Assembly (NCBI GenBank): GCA_964036045.1
Contig: OZ038382.1
Span: forward strand, 108,026,578 to 108,090,577
Source: Eutreptiella sp. 'Long Island Sound 2002'
Taxonomy: Eukaryota > Euglenozoa > Euglenophyceae > Eutreptiales > Eutreptiaceae
Length of the DNA stretch: 64,000 bases
Direction of reading: 5' to 3'
Part shown: positions 33,823 to 45,024 of the stretch, piece after piece
Numbering within the stretch: the stretch's first letter is position 1
Layout of the letters: each line of letters opens with the position of its first letter
The notes under the pieces: model-generated
The model's database searches: none
Told to the model about the DNA's origin: nothing
Seen by the model: only the letters and a program-made list of their open reading frames with translations
Position numbers and translations under genes: made by a program

Positions 33823-36507
33823 ACAATTTTCCGCTCTTGATTCAGTTTGCGCAAGCCTTCCTGAGAGCTGTGTAACAAACGCCCTGTCAACGGCAGCCTC
33901 GGCTGCTTGTGGGGGCCCTAAAGGCCTACGTTAACCCCATGCACATGGGGAATTGTAATTCTTGATATCCTTGTGCAGCTCTTGTTGTGCCATTCTCGCG
34001 TGACACCATTCCTGACCCTAGCATTGCGCTTACACGTTTGAGTGGGGCCAAAAATTTGTGTCATCCTTTGGTCTTGCAACTCCGTGGTGCGTGGGTGGCC
34101 TCATCCCCTTTGGCCAATGCCCGCTCGTACGAGGCTAGTGACCCCTCATCCGCAACAAGCAAATAGAGGGCGTGAAACCGTTGTCCTCTTCCCGGAGCTC
34201 GAGTTCATCGGGCTAGTCATGGATTTGAACGGCGCTAAGAGCGGCTCCTGGCATGTGTCGGAGTGCATGAGCCACCGGGAGGGAGGGGGCGGGGCTTCAC
34301 CCGCCGCCAAGGGCCTCCCATCTCGCAACTCATGCCTTCGCGTAACCACCTCACATACTCATGGAAGGCAAAGGCCAAGCCCCATGAGCTAGAGCCACCC
34401 GTGTCTGTAGCGGATACCCCTACCAGTGGCAGCTCTTGCCCTTGGTACACGTTTGAACATAAAGCTTGTTCCGGCGAGGACATTCCATATGGGAACAATT
34501 TTGGTCCGGAACATTTCCTACTGGAACAACGCCGAAACAAGTTGCAAGGACCAGATAACAAGGTCCGTTACCACTGAAGTTTGCAAACGATGGTATTGGA
34601 CCTTTTCTTGCTTGTTTAGTGTGTCTAGGGCCTTTGTTTGTCGATACCGGCCTCATTGTACGTTTCGTGGCATTGTTCCCACTCTTCCCTAGTCGTGCAC
34701 ATTTCCAAATTTTGTTGTCCGTCCTCGACAAAGCTGTTATTTCGTGTTCAGCGCAATGATTCTATGTCAATCCAACGGTGCGGTATGGCCTTACGCGTTA
34801 TGTTTGTGCGTTTTTGCCGTGTCTATTGCTTGATTTTGGTGTTGTTCCCTGGTACAAATGCTACATACGTACATAGATGCCTACCACTAGGGTTATGCAT
34901 TTTCAATTTTTGGTCACCCATGCTCATTTTTCTTAGATCGCCATGCTGGGCAAAAAGACGCGAGGTAAGGAAGTAACCACCCACCTCGTCCATTTGGTGG
35001 GTGGGTCGGTGTGTGGGTGTAGGGTAGCCTTTGGCTGAATGGGCCGTCTCCTCCCCACACGCTCGGCGCCAATTTGCTGCGGCCGTGCGCTTGGCCCAAC
35101 CTAGTTGTGTCCGGGAGGTGCAGCATGAAGCAATCACTAATTACGCCTCTAAGGTCCTTCCCCCTGATGAGTGTTGCAAACTCATCTTAAATATTCGTGC
35201 ACCCCTACCAGCATGTCACACCCTTTCCGAGGCGTACAGCCTCCGGGGGTTGAAGTACACGGTGGCTACCGCGTTACCATTTCCTCTCCCCATTTGCCCA
35301 GAGAGGCCTTTCCAGCAACGCGGGCAATAGCTGTTGGCGCCCCTTGAGTTGGAACACTCGGTGGCCATATCCGACCCCAAAGGCAAAGGTTCAAGTTGGC
35401 CATGGGCATCGTGTCTTCGCTACTTTGCCACCCAGCCCGGTGAAATCTCAACGATGCAACGCACCGAAGGGGGGCCACGACCCAACCAAACATCGGCCGG
35501 GTGATAACGGGCGTCGTACCTGTTTTGTGTGCACAACGAGCTGGTCTGCCTGACAGAATAAAGGCAAATTGTTGGAACCTAAAAGTTCCAATGGGCGTTC
35601 CAACCGATGGCGGAACACCGCCGGAATGTCGCCGGAACAAGTTACCGCAACGTCACTGGAACAATTGATGGTACGCAAAACGGACCTTGATGTTGGCTTT
35701 CCAAAGGATCCAAGGTTTCCTTTTGCTGGTCCCCACAGATGACGAGTCCAATGACCCATACGCATGCGGGATGCCTCCTCAGAGGCCCGGGTTAATGATG
35801 GAGACGCTCGGCTGGGATCACACCCCACCGGTGCATGGATAGCCATCCTTGCTAAAAATAAATATCAAGAGCCCCACAAGCTGGGTCCCTATACGATGAG
35901 GACTCTGGGACTCTGATCCTTGCGCTTGATTGGGCAAAGATGTGCTCCGCACGACCAAGTCAGATCATTAGCGGCGGACATGTTTCTTGTTAGGGACACC
36001 GCCCCCTAAAGCCGCGGGCTGCTCCGTGGACCCGGTGGTGGTCATCGCGTGCTGCTGCACGGTCATGTGCATTTTGCACAGTTGCATAGCTCTCGGGCGG
36101 CTACAAATGGCCAACATTGAACGGTTGGCCAATGACGGGCTTGCCCCCAGTTATCAAGTAACTCGCGTGGCGATCCAGGCCACGTTGCACAAACATCGCA
36201 CGAGGTGCTGTTTGGGGAAGGATGCTTGCACGGACAGTGAGGAGACCTCTCGTCTCTTTGCTACGTGGCTTGACCTAGTGCTATTGTTGCCCGTGGCGCC
36301 CTATGAGCCGCTCCACAAGGCTGCTGTGGTTATGTCATAGTTGCTCAGGAACTGTACCACACTTATCAAGTGGGTCGACGCCCCCACTGCCGGGATATAG
36401 CGGCCGCCTTCCGCGAGCATTGTGCAACCCGGTCTGTGTCCCACTGCCTCCTTCATTTGGAGGAATATGCGAACCGCTTATTGGAGGACCTTGAGCTGGA
36501 GGACCTG
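33823..36507. other. Mobile-element remnants without a clear domain
   Basis: Protein-like + strand snippets occur at 35031-35330 (RQFAAAVRLAQPSCVREVQH), 36098-36340 (MANIERLANDGLAPSYQVTR) and 36370-36606 (CLLHLEEYANRLLEDLELED). None shows a named domain. Foldback repeats with GCCGGAACAAG-type ends occur near 34465-34541 and 35571-35665. Confidence 0.35.
34465..34541. repeat. 77-bp foldback (MITE-like) repeat with CTTGTTCCGGCG ends
   Basis: CTTGTTCCGGCG (34465-34476) is mirrored by CGCCGAAACAAG (34530-34541), 11 of 12 positions complementary. Related GGAATGTC and GCCGGAACAAGT blocks recur at 35571-35665 and 23875-23999. Confidence 0.5.
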
Positions 36508-37314
36508 GAAGAGCTCCCCCGAGGGGGTGCTCTAGCCTATTGCAGGCGGTCCTCCGCCTTGGCCATCTGCTGGCAAGAGCAAATGAAAAAATTAACCTGT
36601 AGTTGAAATGTTTTGTTTAATTTTCAATGCTCCATCTTTAATTGGATTTTCAAATCTTTAACCACCGCGAATGTTAAAATCAAACCAAAAACAGCGACAC
36701 CCCTATGAAATTTTAAACTAAAAAGACCGGCAAACCAAGCGGCCGAGAGGCAAGCAAAAGCACACACACGCAAGCACATACCACTTTGTCGGTCATTTTT
36801 TCCAGCATGCTTCCCATCAACGCCTCCATTGTGGCGGGGTCCATGAATAGGCGATACAAGACGTGGCACTGCAAGAGAAAGGGACATGGGTTGGGGCCTG
36901 TGGGTGGACGAGAACGTGACCATTGTACATGGGCCCACGTGGGGGGTTACTAGGGTCCTAAGGGGGAGATCAATTTTCAAAAACCACCACTCCTATATTT
37001 GCAAAACAACCTCCACCTCCCTTTCTAGGAATGTGGCCCCCGGCCACCCCCCCCCCCCACGCCAGGCCGTGCGATCGTTGTAGGCCCGTTTCAAGATGGC
37101 GCTTAGACTTTCTACCACGTCCGCACACACCACCCCCAACCCCACCCCCAAATGTGCTGCATTGGCCAAACTATGGTCACATCCTTCTCCGGGTAGAGGA
37201 GGTAGTTGGATTGGCAGGCGGCCTTGCAGCAATGTGCGCGGTACTCCCGCGCAACAATAGACGCCCCTAGGTTCATGAGAGGGGGCGTGTCGCTGTACCA
37301 GTCCCGAAGTAGGT
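36508..37314. repeat. 807-bp tandem duplication, copy 1
   Basis: From GAAGAGCTCCCCCGAGGGGG, this segment is repeated almost base for base starting at 37315. It includes an AT-rich island (36585-36720), a CCCCCCCCC run (37050-37060) and part of a minus-strand transposon frame. Confidence 0.92.
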
Positions 37315-38121
37315 GAAGAGCTCCCCCGAGGGGGTGCTCTAGCCTATTGCAGGCGGTCCTCCGCCTTGGCCATCTGTTGGCAAGAGCAAATGAAAAAATT
37401 AAGCTGTAGTTGAAATGTTTTGTTTAATTTTCAATGCTCCATCTTTAATTGGATTTTCAAATCTTTAACCACCGCGAATGTTAAAATCAAACCAAAAACA
37501 GCGACACCCCTATGAAATTTTAAACTAAAAAGACCGGCAAACCAGGCGGCCGAGAGGCAAGCAAAAGCACACACACGCAAGCACATACCACTTTGTCGGT
37601 CATTTTTTCCGTCATACTTCCCATCAACGCCTGCATCGTGGCGGGGTCCATGAATAGGCGATACAAGACGTGGCACTGCAAGAGAAAGGGACATGGGTTG
37701 GGGCCTGTGGGTGGACGAGAACGTGACCATTGTACATGGGCCCACGTGGGGGGTTACTAGGGTCCTAAGGGGGAGATCAATTTTCAAAAACCACCACTCC
37801 TATATTTGCAAAACAACCTCCACCTCCCTTTCTAGGAATGTGGCCCCCGGCCACCCCCCCCCCCCACGCCAGGCCGTGCGATCGTTGTAGGCCCGTTTCA
37901 AGATGGCGTTTAGACTTTCTACCACGTCCGCACACACCACCCCCAACCCCACCCCCAAACGTGCTGCATTGGCCAAACTATGGTCACATCCTTCTCCAGG
38001 TAGAGGAGGTAGTTGGACTGGCAGGCGGCCTTGCAGCAATGTGCGCGGTACTCCCGCGCAACAATAGACGCCCCTAGGTTCATGAGAGGGGGCGTGTCGA
38101 TGTACCAGTCCCGAAGTAGGT
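37315..38121. repeat. 807-bp tandem duplication, copy 2
   Basis: Second copy at an exact 807-bp offset, with only scattered single-base differences from copy 1. The low divergence implies a recent event, or an assembly duplication. Confidence 0.92.
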
Positions 38122-38252
38122 GACAGGTAGATCATGGCAATAATGGCTTGCCAGTCGGGGTCCCCCGGTGCATAGGCCAATAGTGGGCCCATCTCCTCCC
38201 ACCCAATGAACAAAGCCCTGGCCTCCCCCTCCGTCGGGTGCGGCGGAGGCAC
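37800..38252 (-). pseudogene. Transposon protein segment (…ADVVESLNAILKRAYND…)
   Basis: The frame reads REPRGVYCCAGVPRTLLQGR-like sequence (two Cys), LPPLPGEGCDHSLANAARLG and VVCADVVESLNAILKRAYND, then a Gly-rich end. The block E-S-L-N-x-x-L-K-R-x-Y-N-D looks like a conserved helix near the end of a transposase-like protein. A degenerate second version lies in copy 1 of the tandem duplication (36993-37232). Exact family not recognised. Confidence 0.4.
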
Positions 38253-38739
38253 CTAGTTTTACCCCATGTGTGCCCGGTACCACAACCGCTGCACGGCCTC
38301 GGCATTATCCTCGGGGAGTGCCTCCAGGCGCGCCTCGACAAAAACGACCTAAAGGCGGCCGATGGCCATGCAAGAATGGAGGATGCATAGAAATACAAAT
38401 CACTGGTCAGCCACGATGTGAGGTTCCCGCTATGCACCCCCCCTTGTCCAACCTCTGACCCGTCGCGTGATATTGGCAACGGGCGGCCGGCTCGTTGTCA
38501 AAAGTCCGGCGCACGTCCACCCGCAACCACCCTGCCGCCGCCTTGTGCCACATCCCCATATTGTAGATAGACCCCACTTGGCGCGACGTGGAAACCCCAA
38601 GGAGGCGGCAAACAAACGGCTAGTCACCCCCGAGGACCAGCGCGGCCGGCACCCGACGGGTTGCCCAACAAAAACTCTTGCAGCTGTGGCGAATCAACTG
38701 GAACACCTACAAACGATTGTGTGCATTGATATGTGCGTA

Positions 38740-38815
38740 GAACATTTTCGTGTAAATTTTAGCTTCAAATTTCGTTCGGTTCAAATGTTAACCAATTTTT
38801 AGTTTTTAAACGAGG
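38740..38815 (-). repeat. AT-rich island (dispersed family copy)
   Basis: It contains ATGTTAACCAATTTTTAG. It follows the transposon ORF end on the minus strand, as at 21.9-22.1 kb. Confidence 0.5.
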
Positions 38816-39646
38816 ACTCTTGAAACGAAATAAGCCCGAGTTGAATGCAACGCAAAGGCCCAAATAGTGGCCAAAGCGGCCATGTCTTTGTCGCCGCACA
38901 CAGCCATCCCAATAACCCACAAATCGGCGGGTGTGCGGCCCCGTTTGCCGTGGTAAAGGAGCCCAGTTGACAACAACCGGGTCCAACTCCTAGCGGCGCA
39001 TGGGTACACATCCCTGTGCACAATGAAGGCAAGGGGCCGGCCCCAATGAATGGTGTCGACTAGTGGTGCACGCCATTGAATGTAGCGGGCCCGTGAGTGC
39101 ACGGGCCAGCTCCGGCCACGAGCGGATCCGTCGTCCGCGGTGACGGGGGGGGCGCAACTCTAGCGGCTTAGCCATATCCTTCCATATGTCCAAGAAGGCT
39201 TGCCGCGTTGGAATGGGTCGCGGGAAAGTTTGGCCCGTAGCGCCTGTATAGTCAATCCATCGGCGGGTCATGAACTCGGAGAGGTGGCGCAACCTCGTGT
39301 TTCTGACGTTGAGGCGCCCAATAAACTGCGGCGCGAGCAAAAGAAAGGAGGAATATTGCGTCACCGCCTCCACTTGCTTAGTAGGAATAAGGGAGGGGTA
39401 GCCAACGTCCGTGGCCTCCGACCATTGACCCTTGGCCAAGGCAGATGAAGCCACCCAGTCACCAAGAAATTGGGGGACCAAAGGGTCCCGCAAACTCTTT
39501 GCGCCAGTCAAGCGCGCAACCGTGATCCTAAGCTCCAGAATGGTGTCCCGAGAGAAAGGCCTAACAAGTGCTACATAAGAGAAGAAGGGGTGTGGAGTGG
39601 GGCCGGAGATGAACCCAGGGTAAAGGATTAGGGGTTGGACCCCCAA
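38806..39646 (-). pseudogene. Transposon protein, frameshifted (paralogue of 22.1-22.4 kb)
   Basis: From 39646 the frame reads FSRDTILELRITVARLTGAK, PTKQVEAVTQYSSFLLLAPQ and AFLDIWKDMAKPLELRPPRH. It shifts near 39100 into PLVDTIHWGRPLAFIVHRD and WVIGMAVCGDKDMAALATIW. This is the longer copy of a family with a second fragment 17 kb away. An unknown transposase-like protein is the best description. Confidence 0.5.
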
Positions 39647-39796
39647 CCGTTAGGCAATACAACATCCCTACAAACCCATTTTGCACCATTCTACCACATG
39701 AAACCCCCTCGAGACCCTAGCATGCGCATGCAATTGACATTGCCAATAGTTTAGAATCTAGAAAATTCTAGGTATCCTCGTTTAAGGTGTTGAAAT

Positions 39797-39836
39797 TATG
39801 GGGTGCAGCCAAGGAAGGATGGCCTAGGAACCCCCC
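39797..39836 (+). repeat. Left TIR core
   Basis: Reads TATGGGGTGCAGCCAAGGAA then GGATGGCCTAGGAA; the reverse complement is found at 43811-43850. Confidence 0.85.
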
Positions 39837-39984
39837 CCCTTTCCTGGGGTTTTTCTATTCCTACATGTTACGACAGCACCCGAAGACTTTGAACACAAAC
39901 ACCGCGCCTTCAACGCGCCTACTTTGGGGCACATTGGGTCCATGGTTGGTGATGCCCAATTTTGGGTTGTTTTTGGAAACCCCG

Positions 39985-40115
39985 TGTTGGGCAGGAACCC
40001 CCCTAGGAACCCCCCTTCCTAGCCAGGAAGGGGGGTTCCTAGGGGGGTTCCTGGGCAGGAACCCCCCCCTTCCTATACCCCTACATGGGCAGGGACCCCC
40101 CTTCCTAGACCCTAC
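39985..40115. repeat. Left subterminal palindromic repeats
   Basis: Repeated GGAACCCCCCTTCCTA / AGGAAGGGGGGTTCCTA units are able to form strong hairpins. The same units occur at the right end. Confidence 0.8.
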
Positions 40116-40268
40116 CTATGACCCTTCCTGTCCCGAGGCAATAGCACACAAATCCGTTCGCTAGGGCTTGAATTGCATTGTGCCACTGCATTGATGTTGT
40201 CACTGGTCCACATGCCGCTTGCGTCGCTTGACAGCGGCCGCACCACGGCCTTGCCGTGCCTCGTACAA

Positions 40269-43200
40269 TTACAAACCGACACTCAACGCGTCCGTGTGCA
40301 CCACGTGCCTCATTCCGAGGCGTGTGATGCGGGGTCGCGGAAGACACCAACCGCGCATCGAGTTTTTGAGATGCCGCTTGAACGGTTGGTTTCTGTATTC
40401 TGTCGGAATACCGTGAAAAGTGTACAAGCTCCCGGGGCGACGCGCAAAATATGCGCTGTGAACACATGCCCAATGTACCCAAGGGGTCACACCACATTGC
40501 AATTTGCCCCAACACTCCCCTAAACGGTCACTCGCGGGCTCCAATTCCTTGAGCTCGGCCTGTGTTAGCCAATCCCTTTTGCGCCAGAGCGCGTGCATTC
40601 GATGCATTGATAATAGCACATGCTTCATCAATAGGAAAAATTTAACGCCACCAAAGGCCACGTCGGTTAGGTTGTCCCACAATACGGCCTTAACTCGCCC
40701 ATGTAATGCACTGTCTTCAAAAAACTCATTTTGCCACCTGTTATGTCAAACTTTCCGGCCTTCGTTGGCCGGGGAGCCAACCGCTCGCCATGCGGAACGT
40801 TTTTCACCTCATCTAAAAGCTTGTGAAGCTCCAAAACCAAAGCTTTCCCTGCGTCCTTTGCGGCACGGGCAGCGTCGGGTGCACCGCTTTGAATCAAAAT
40901 TTTCAATGTTTCATTGGCTCGCTTAACAATTGCGTTCGCAATATGACACGAGCCATGCTCCACGTCACCAACGCGGTTGCATGGTCCAATCGCCCTCAAA
41001 AATGAGCCCGACCTGCATTGGGCCGGTAGAGAATTGGCACGTGCCAAGGAATCAATGCACTGGCAGCTTACTCAACATTTCTCCTTGTGACAATTGGATA
41101 ATTGATAATAAGCATGGCTGTGCCATCACCTGTCAAGGCACATGCACTGGGGATGCGATTCCCCAAGTGCCAAACATCCACAGTGGACAAAACATCCAAA
41201 ACATCGTGATTAAGGTTTGCCTTAGTGTCAATGGCCCAGAGACATTGCGTGTCATCCGGTCCGTCAAGTGCCCACCACGTCGCCCAGCGTCGCACGTCGC
41301 CTGCAGCTACTACACCCTCTCACCAAACAGTCACGTGGATGTCGCACTTGGTCGCCGAGGTCTGCCACTGTGGTGTGGCATCTGCGCAAATGATAATACA
41401 GAGCCGATCTTGACGAGGGATGTTGAAGGTACCACACACCCTACTCAACGTCAGCTGGCTTTGCACTACTTCAAGGAGTGGACATACGGCGGCATATCTG
41501 CGCAATACCACCCCCGATGAAACCTCCAGGGCCGTTGCGACATATGGCAGCAGTTTGCTGCGCCCCTCTATTAATTCCCTTTGTGTACAATTGCGCTCCA
41601 ATTTTGACATGTTGCGCATGGAGACGCTCATTTACTGTGCCGTTGGCAACACTTGGATCACTTCCTCGGAGACATGCTGTTCGTCGTCATCGCGCACCTG
41701 GTGGTTGTTGGACTCAATCACTATACCGTTACCGGTTGTGCGCACAACAATGTCGTCATCTCCAAGCACGGCGCCCACAACGTCGCGAATGTATTTCCGT
41801 CTCTGTCGCCGTGCATCAACCTCCAAATCCCAATACGGGGTCACTCGAACGACACTGCCAAGGAAATTAGCAACGGGGGTTGTGTCGGTGGGAATCACAT
41901 TCGGTGCGGGCGTTGCCGCCTAATGCCCGGTGTAAAGCGTCGTCCCATCAGATGGAATCAAACAGGTCACCATGTGCCGCAGGGCAGGCACACGACTCGG
42001 ATCAGCGGCCTCGGCACTCCCCGGATTGGATGTTGCTGCTGCTACTGCTTCAGTGTCGCACTTGGTGCACTCGATCCCCGTGTGATTGCGGCAAAGGACT
42101 TGGACTCCACACCCAAAGCACTTCTCACTTGTCGGCTTCCGGCGGCATCCGTGGACTCCACAATCAACAGCGGCCTTGTGCGCCCAAAACGGGGGCGTGA
42201 CGGCGTGGGTGGTGGCGTAGGACACGGTGTGCGTGGACAGCCCACAGAACCCAATAATACGGCGGGACCCTGGTTCCGCAGCCAATTGCAGGCTGCCTCC
42301 TTCATGCACCACCGTCGAGCAGATCACCCACAGGTAACCCCTTCTCATTGGCATGCGGTGGATGAACCAAGGCCGAGGGAAGGCACGGGCAGACATGGCG
42401 ACGAACTGTGCGCAAACCTCATCGTCAGGGATATCCATCGACAGTGCCCAGAACACGGAGAGGGCGATGCCATCCACAGGAAGTGACACTGCTGGGAAAT
42501 CTCAGTGCGGCAGTTGTCGAACGTGGGTGATGGACTCCATGCACCCTTGCCATCATGACGTGCAGCGTCTTGCCCAAGATCGCCTCCAACTTGGCCTTCA
42601 CCCGCGTCACCATGGCCGACAGGCGCGGCAGGTCCCACAGGTGGATGTGTTCCTCCCCATCCGGATGCTTGGACATGTCCTCCGGCTTCCCCCACACCAT
42701 CTTGCGATCCGGCGGGTCCTGAGCTCGGCCAGCAATTCGGCGGTTGTGGTTGAAGATCCGGGCCCAACGCTCCTCGGCGATCGCCAGTGCCTCCTTGTGC
42801 GCCTCCTCCACCTCATACTCCGCAAAAAAATTCCAGATGAACGAGTGCTGCAGGCTGGCAAGCTGACTGGGGCCCCTGTTCACGGCAGTGGGGCAGTCAC
42901 TCGGCAGCTCCAACAGGGGATCCTCGTGCGCGACAAACAGCGGCGTGGAGGTGACGGGGAGGGCAAGTAGCCCGCTGGCCGCATAGGCACTCGGCACGTT
43001 GAGCCCGGGGCCGTCGCCGTCCCACCCCCACGCTGAGCGAATGGAGAGCGAGTAGATGGGCAGGGTCTCCTCACCAGACTGCCGCCGATCGAAGAGGAAA
43101 AGTTTCCGCTTGGCTGCCTCCTTGTGCCACCCCTCCTTGGCGATAGTGGCGGGCTTGGGCTTCGTGGAAGCGAAGCGGAGGGTGGTGGGCGGCTCGGCAT

Positions 43201-43495
43201 CCACAGGGTGGGCAGCCATGTAGTGGCTGTGGATGCGGGCGTGGTCGCTGGGCAGGCGGGTGGACAGGGACTCCAGCAAGGAGGAGTAGTCCGCTCCGTT
43301 GGGCCGCACGTGGAAAGCGGTGATCTCTGGTTGCGGCGCACCGTCTCCGCAATGAGGTCTGAGAGGGCACAGGGGTCCCTGTCGCGGAGGATGGACTTGG
43401 TGATGCTCACCCGGCCAATGCTCGTGCCCGGCGGCCAAGTCACGGCGGAGTATGACGGCCGCCATCCAATCCCAAGCGAAGGGACAGGCACACAT
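40269..43495 (-). pseudogene. Transposase-like gene of the 4.1-kb element, decayed
   Basis: The first frame (43495-42425) reads ITAFHVRPNGADYSSLLESL, then WHKEAAKRKLFLFDRRQSGE and HIHLWDLPRLSAMVTRVKAK. A second frame (42489-41068) follows with DGIALSVFWALSMDIPDDEV, a Cys-rich segment (CGVHGC...CFGCG...CTKC), then IICADATPQWQ and ALTGDGTAMLI, where the Asp residues could belong to an RNase-H-like DDE core. The last frames carry IVKRANETLKILIQSG and IPTEYRNQPFKRHLKNSMRG. Stops inside the second frame are TAG, TAA and TGA; frameshifts lie near 42480, 41050 and 40675. It resembles large algal/fungal transposases (KDZ-type is one possibility), but the family is inferred only. Confidence 0.5.
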
Positions 43496-43519
43496 TGCGA
43501 AAACCGGGCTGCCTTTGAG

Positions 43520-43690
43520 GGGCAGGAAGGGCCATAGGAAGGGGGGTTCCTGGCCAGGAAGGTGGGGGTTCCTGGCCAGGAAGGGGTCTAGGAAGGGTCT
43601 AGGAAGGGGGGTTCCTACCAGGAAGGGGTCCAGGAAGGGTGCAGGAAGGGTCCAGGAAGGGGTTCCTAGGGGAGTTCCTGCCCGAAAAAA
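43520..43690. repeat. Right subterminal palindromic repeats
   Basis: Tandem AGGAAGGGGGGTTCCTGGCC-type units, counterpart of 39985-40115. Confidence 0.8.
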
Positions 43691-43810
43691 GTTGACTCCC
43701 TTGGTCCGACACCGGGGTCGTGATATTTCCTATACGCGTATTTTGACCCCCAAAACACCCCCCGTAAGTGTGGTCCGTTACTTTAGCGGTGCACTACCAT
43801 GTCATTTGGA

Positions 43811-43850
43811 GGGGGTTTCCTAGGCCACCCTTCCTTGGCTGCACCCCATA
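43811..43850 (-). repeat. Right TIR core
   Basis: Inverted counterpart of the left TIR core at 39797-39836. Confidence 0.85.
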
Positions 43851-44266
43851 CCGGTTCAACATTTAACACCTTTTCAAGATCAAGATTGAACATTTCAGAT
43901 CTTGGATGTAACGTACGTCTCTAAGGCACTGTGTGGGGAATGAGATGGAAGCACTTGACGTAAGCTAGGTTCAACCCGTTCAGGCGCCAGCTCTTGGGCC
44001 GCGCCACCTTAAGGAGGACCTTGATTACCGTGCCCGCGTCCACGACCTTTTGCGCCAAGCGGAATCCGTAGGCCCGCAGGAGGACCCAAGTCTCTTGCTA
44101 GCATCACGTCGCATACACAAATTTTTGCCCACAGTCTTTAGATCATGGACAAGACCTCATCTGGACAGGCGTCAACAGGCGCATACCCATGGGCCCCTCA
44201 TTGTGTGGCTTGGAGATGAGGGACGTGTATTACTGGGCTAGCCCCGCGGGACACCGACCTAGCTCC

Positions 44267-44560
44267 TCAATTACAGAGCTGGACCAAGTAATCCAGCAAC
44301 CGCGCCGAGACAGCCCGTAGGTGCGGCAAGTCCCGACCGTCCAGGCCCACGGTCGAGGGCCGCATGGCCCTCGGCCGGCGCCTGAGGAGCGGCCTCGTCA
44401 GCTGCTTTGCTAGCATGGACACCCGGTACAGCAGGTGCCCATACCGGGCCATGAAATCCTCCGGGCACGTCTTTGGCACCGCCGAGTATATGCGGTTAAC
44501 AGGCCCCCACGTCGTGCGGACCAGTGCGTCCATTTCTTGATGCTGGCTGCGAGGGTACAA
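44267..44560 (-). CDS. Short unknown ORF, possibly transposon-derived
   Basis: It reads EMDALVRTTWGPVNRIYSAV and DFMARYGHLLYRVSMLAKQL. It is amphipathic-helical in look, 97 codons, no named family; it continues in-frame past its stop only briefly. Confidence 0.25.
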   Translation of the reverse strand: MYPRSQHQEMDALVRTTWGPVNRIYSAVPKTCPEDFMARYGHLLYRVSMLAKQLTRPLLRRRPRAMRPSTVGLDGRDLPHLRAVSARLLDYLVQLCN

Positions 44561-45004
44561 TCGCGGCGCGCGATGAACACCGGCAGCAGGGAGAAGCCCT
44601 CCTCATTGGGCTAGCACCAGACATCGCACGGCTTGGTTTCCCACTCAGCCTGTAGCCAAGACTGCTATGCAGGGACGGGCCCCCGGCCCTCTTGCTGCAT
44701 CTGTGCGGCTGCGAGCTGCTTCAGTTGTAGATGGTCCTTGAGCTTGCTTCTCATTGCCGCCCATACCCTGCCGCGCAGTCACACGGCCACAACCCCTGTC
44801 CCGCTAGCCCCCCTTGGGCACGCATCCCTTGATGTGTCCAGTGGGGCCCACAGGAGGTCCGTCCGCCCCTCCCTAGAAACTTGTACCACTTCCATGGGCG
44901 CCGAGCCAACGTTGTCTGCAAGGTGTGCTTGCGCCTTTTTCGGCGCCATGGGGCCCGAGGTGGCACTTCACCACTGCCGACCCCCCCAACCGCCTTACCT
45001 GCTT

Positions 45005-45024
45005 GGGGGGGGGGGGGGGGGGGG
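45005..45024 (+). repeat. Poly-G run (20 bases)
   Basis: Uninterrupted G run inside a CCCCCCAACCG/CTTGGGGG context; length is probably unstable. Confidence 0.9.

Larger units (their letters stand above)
39780..43885 (-). mobile_element. ~4.1-kb DNA transposon with long TIRs and palindromic subterminal repeats
   Basis: The inner TIR cores at 39797-39836 and 43811-43850 are inverted copies (TATGGGGTGCAGCCAAGGAA start), with one mismatch across ~33 bp. AAGGTGTT blocks lie outside both cores. Each TIR is followed inward by clusters of AGGAAGGGGGGTTCCT palindromes. The interior is a stop-ridden minus-strand coding region. Exact ends and target duplication could not be fixed because the outermost bases diverge. 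Confidence 0.7.
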
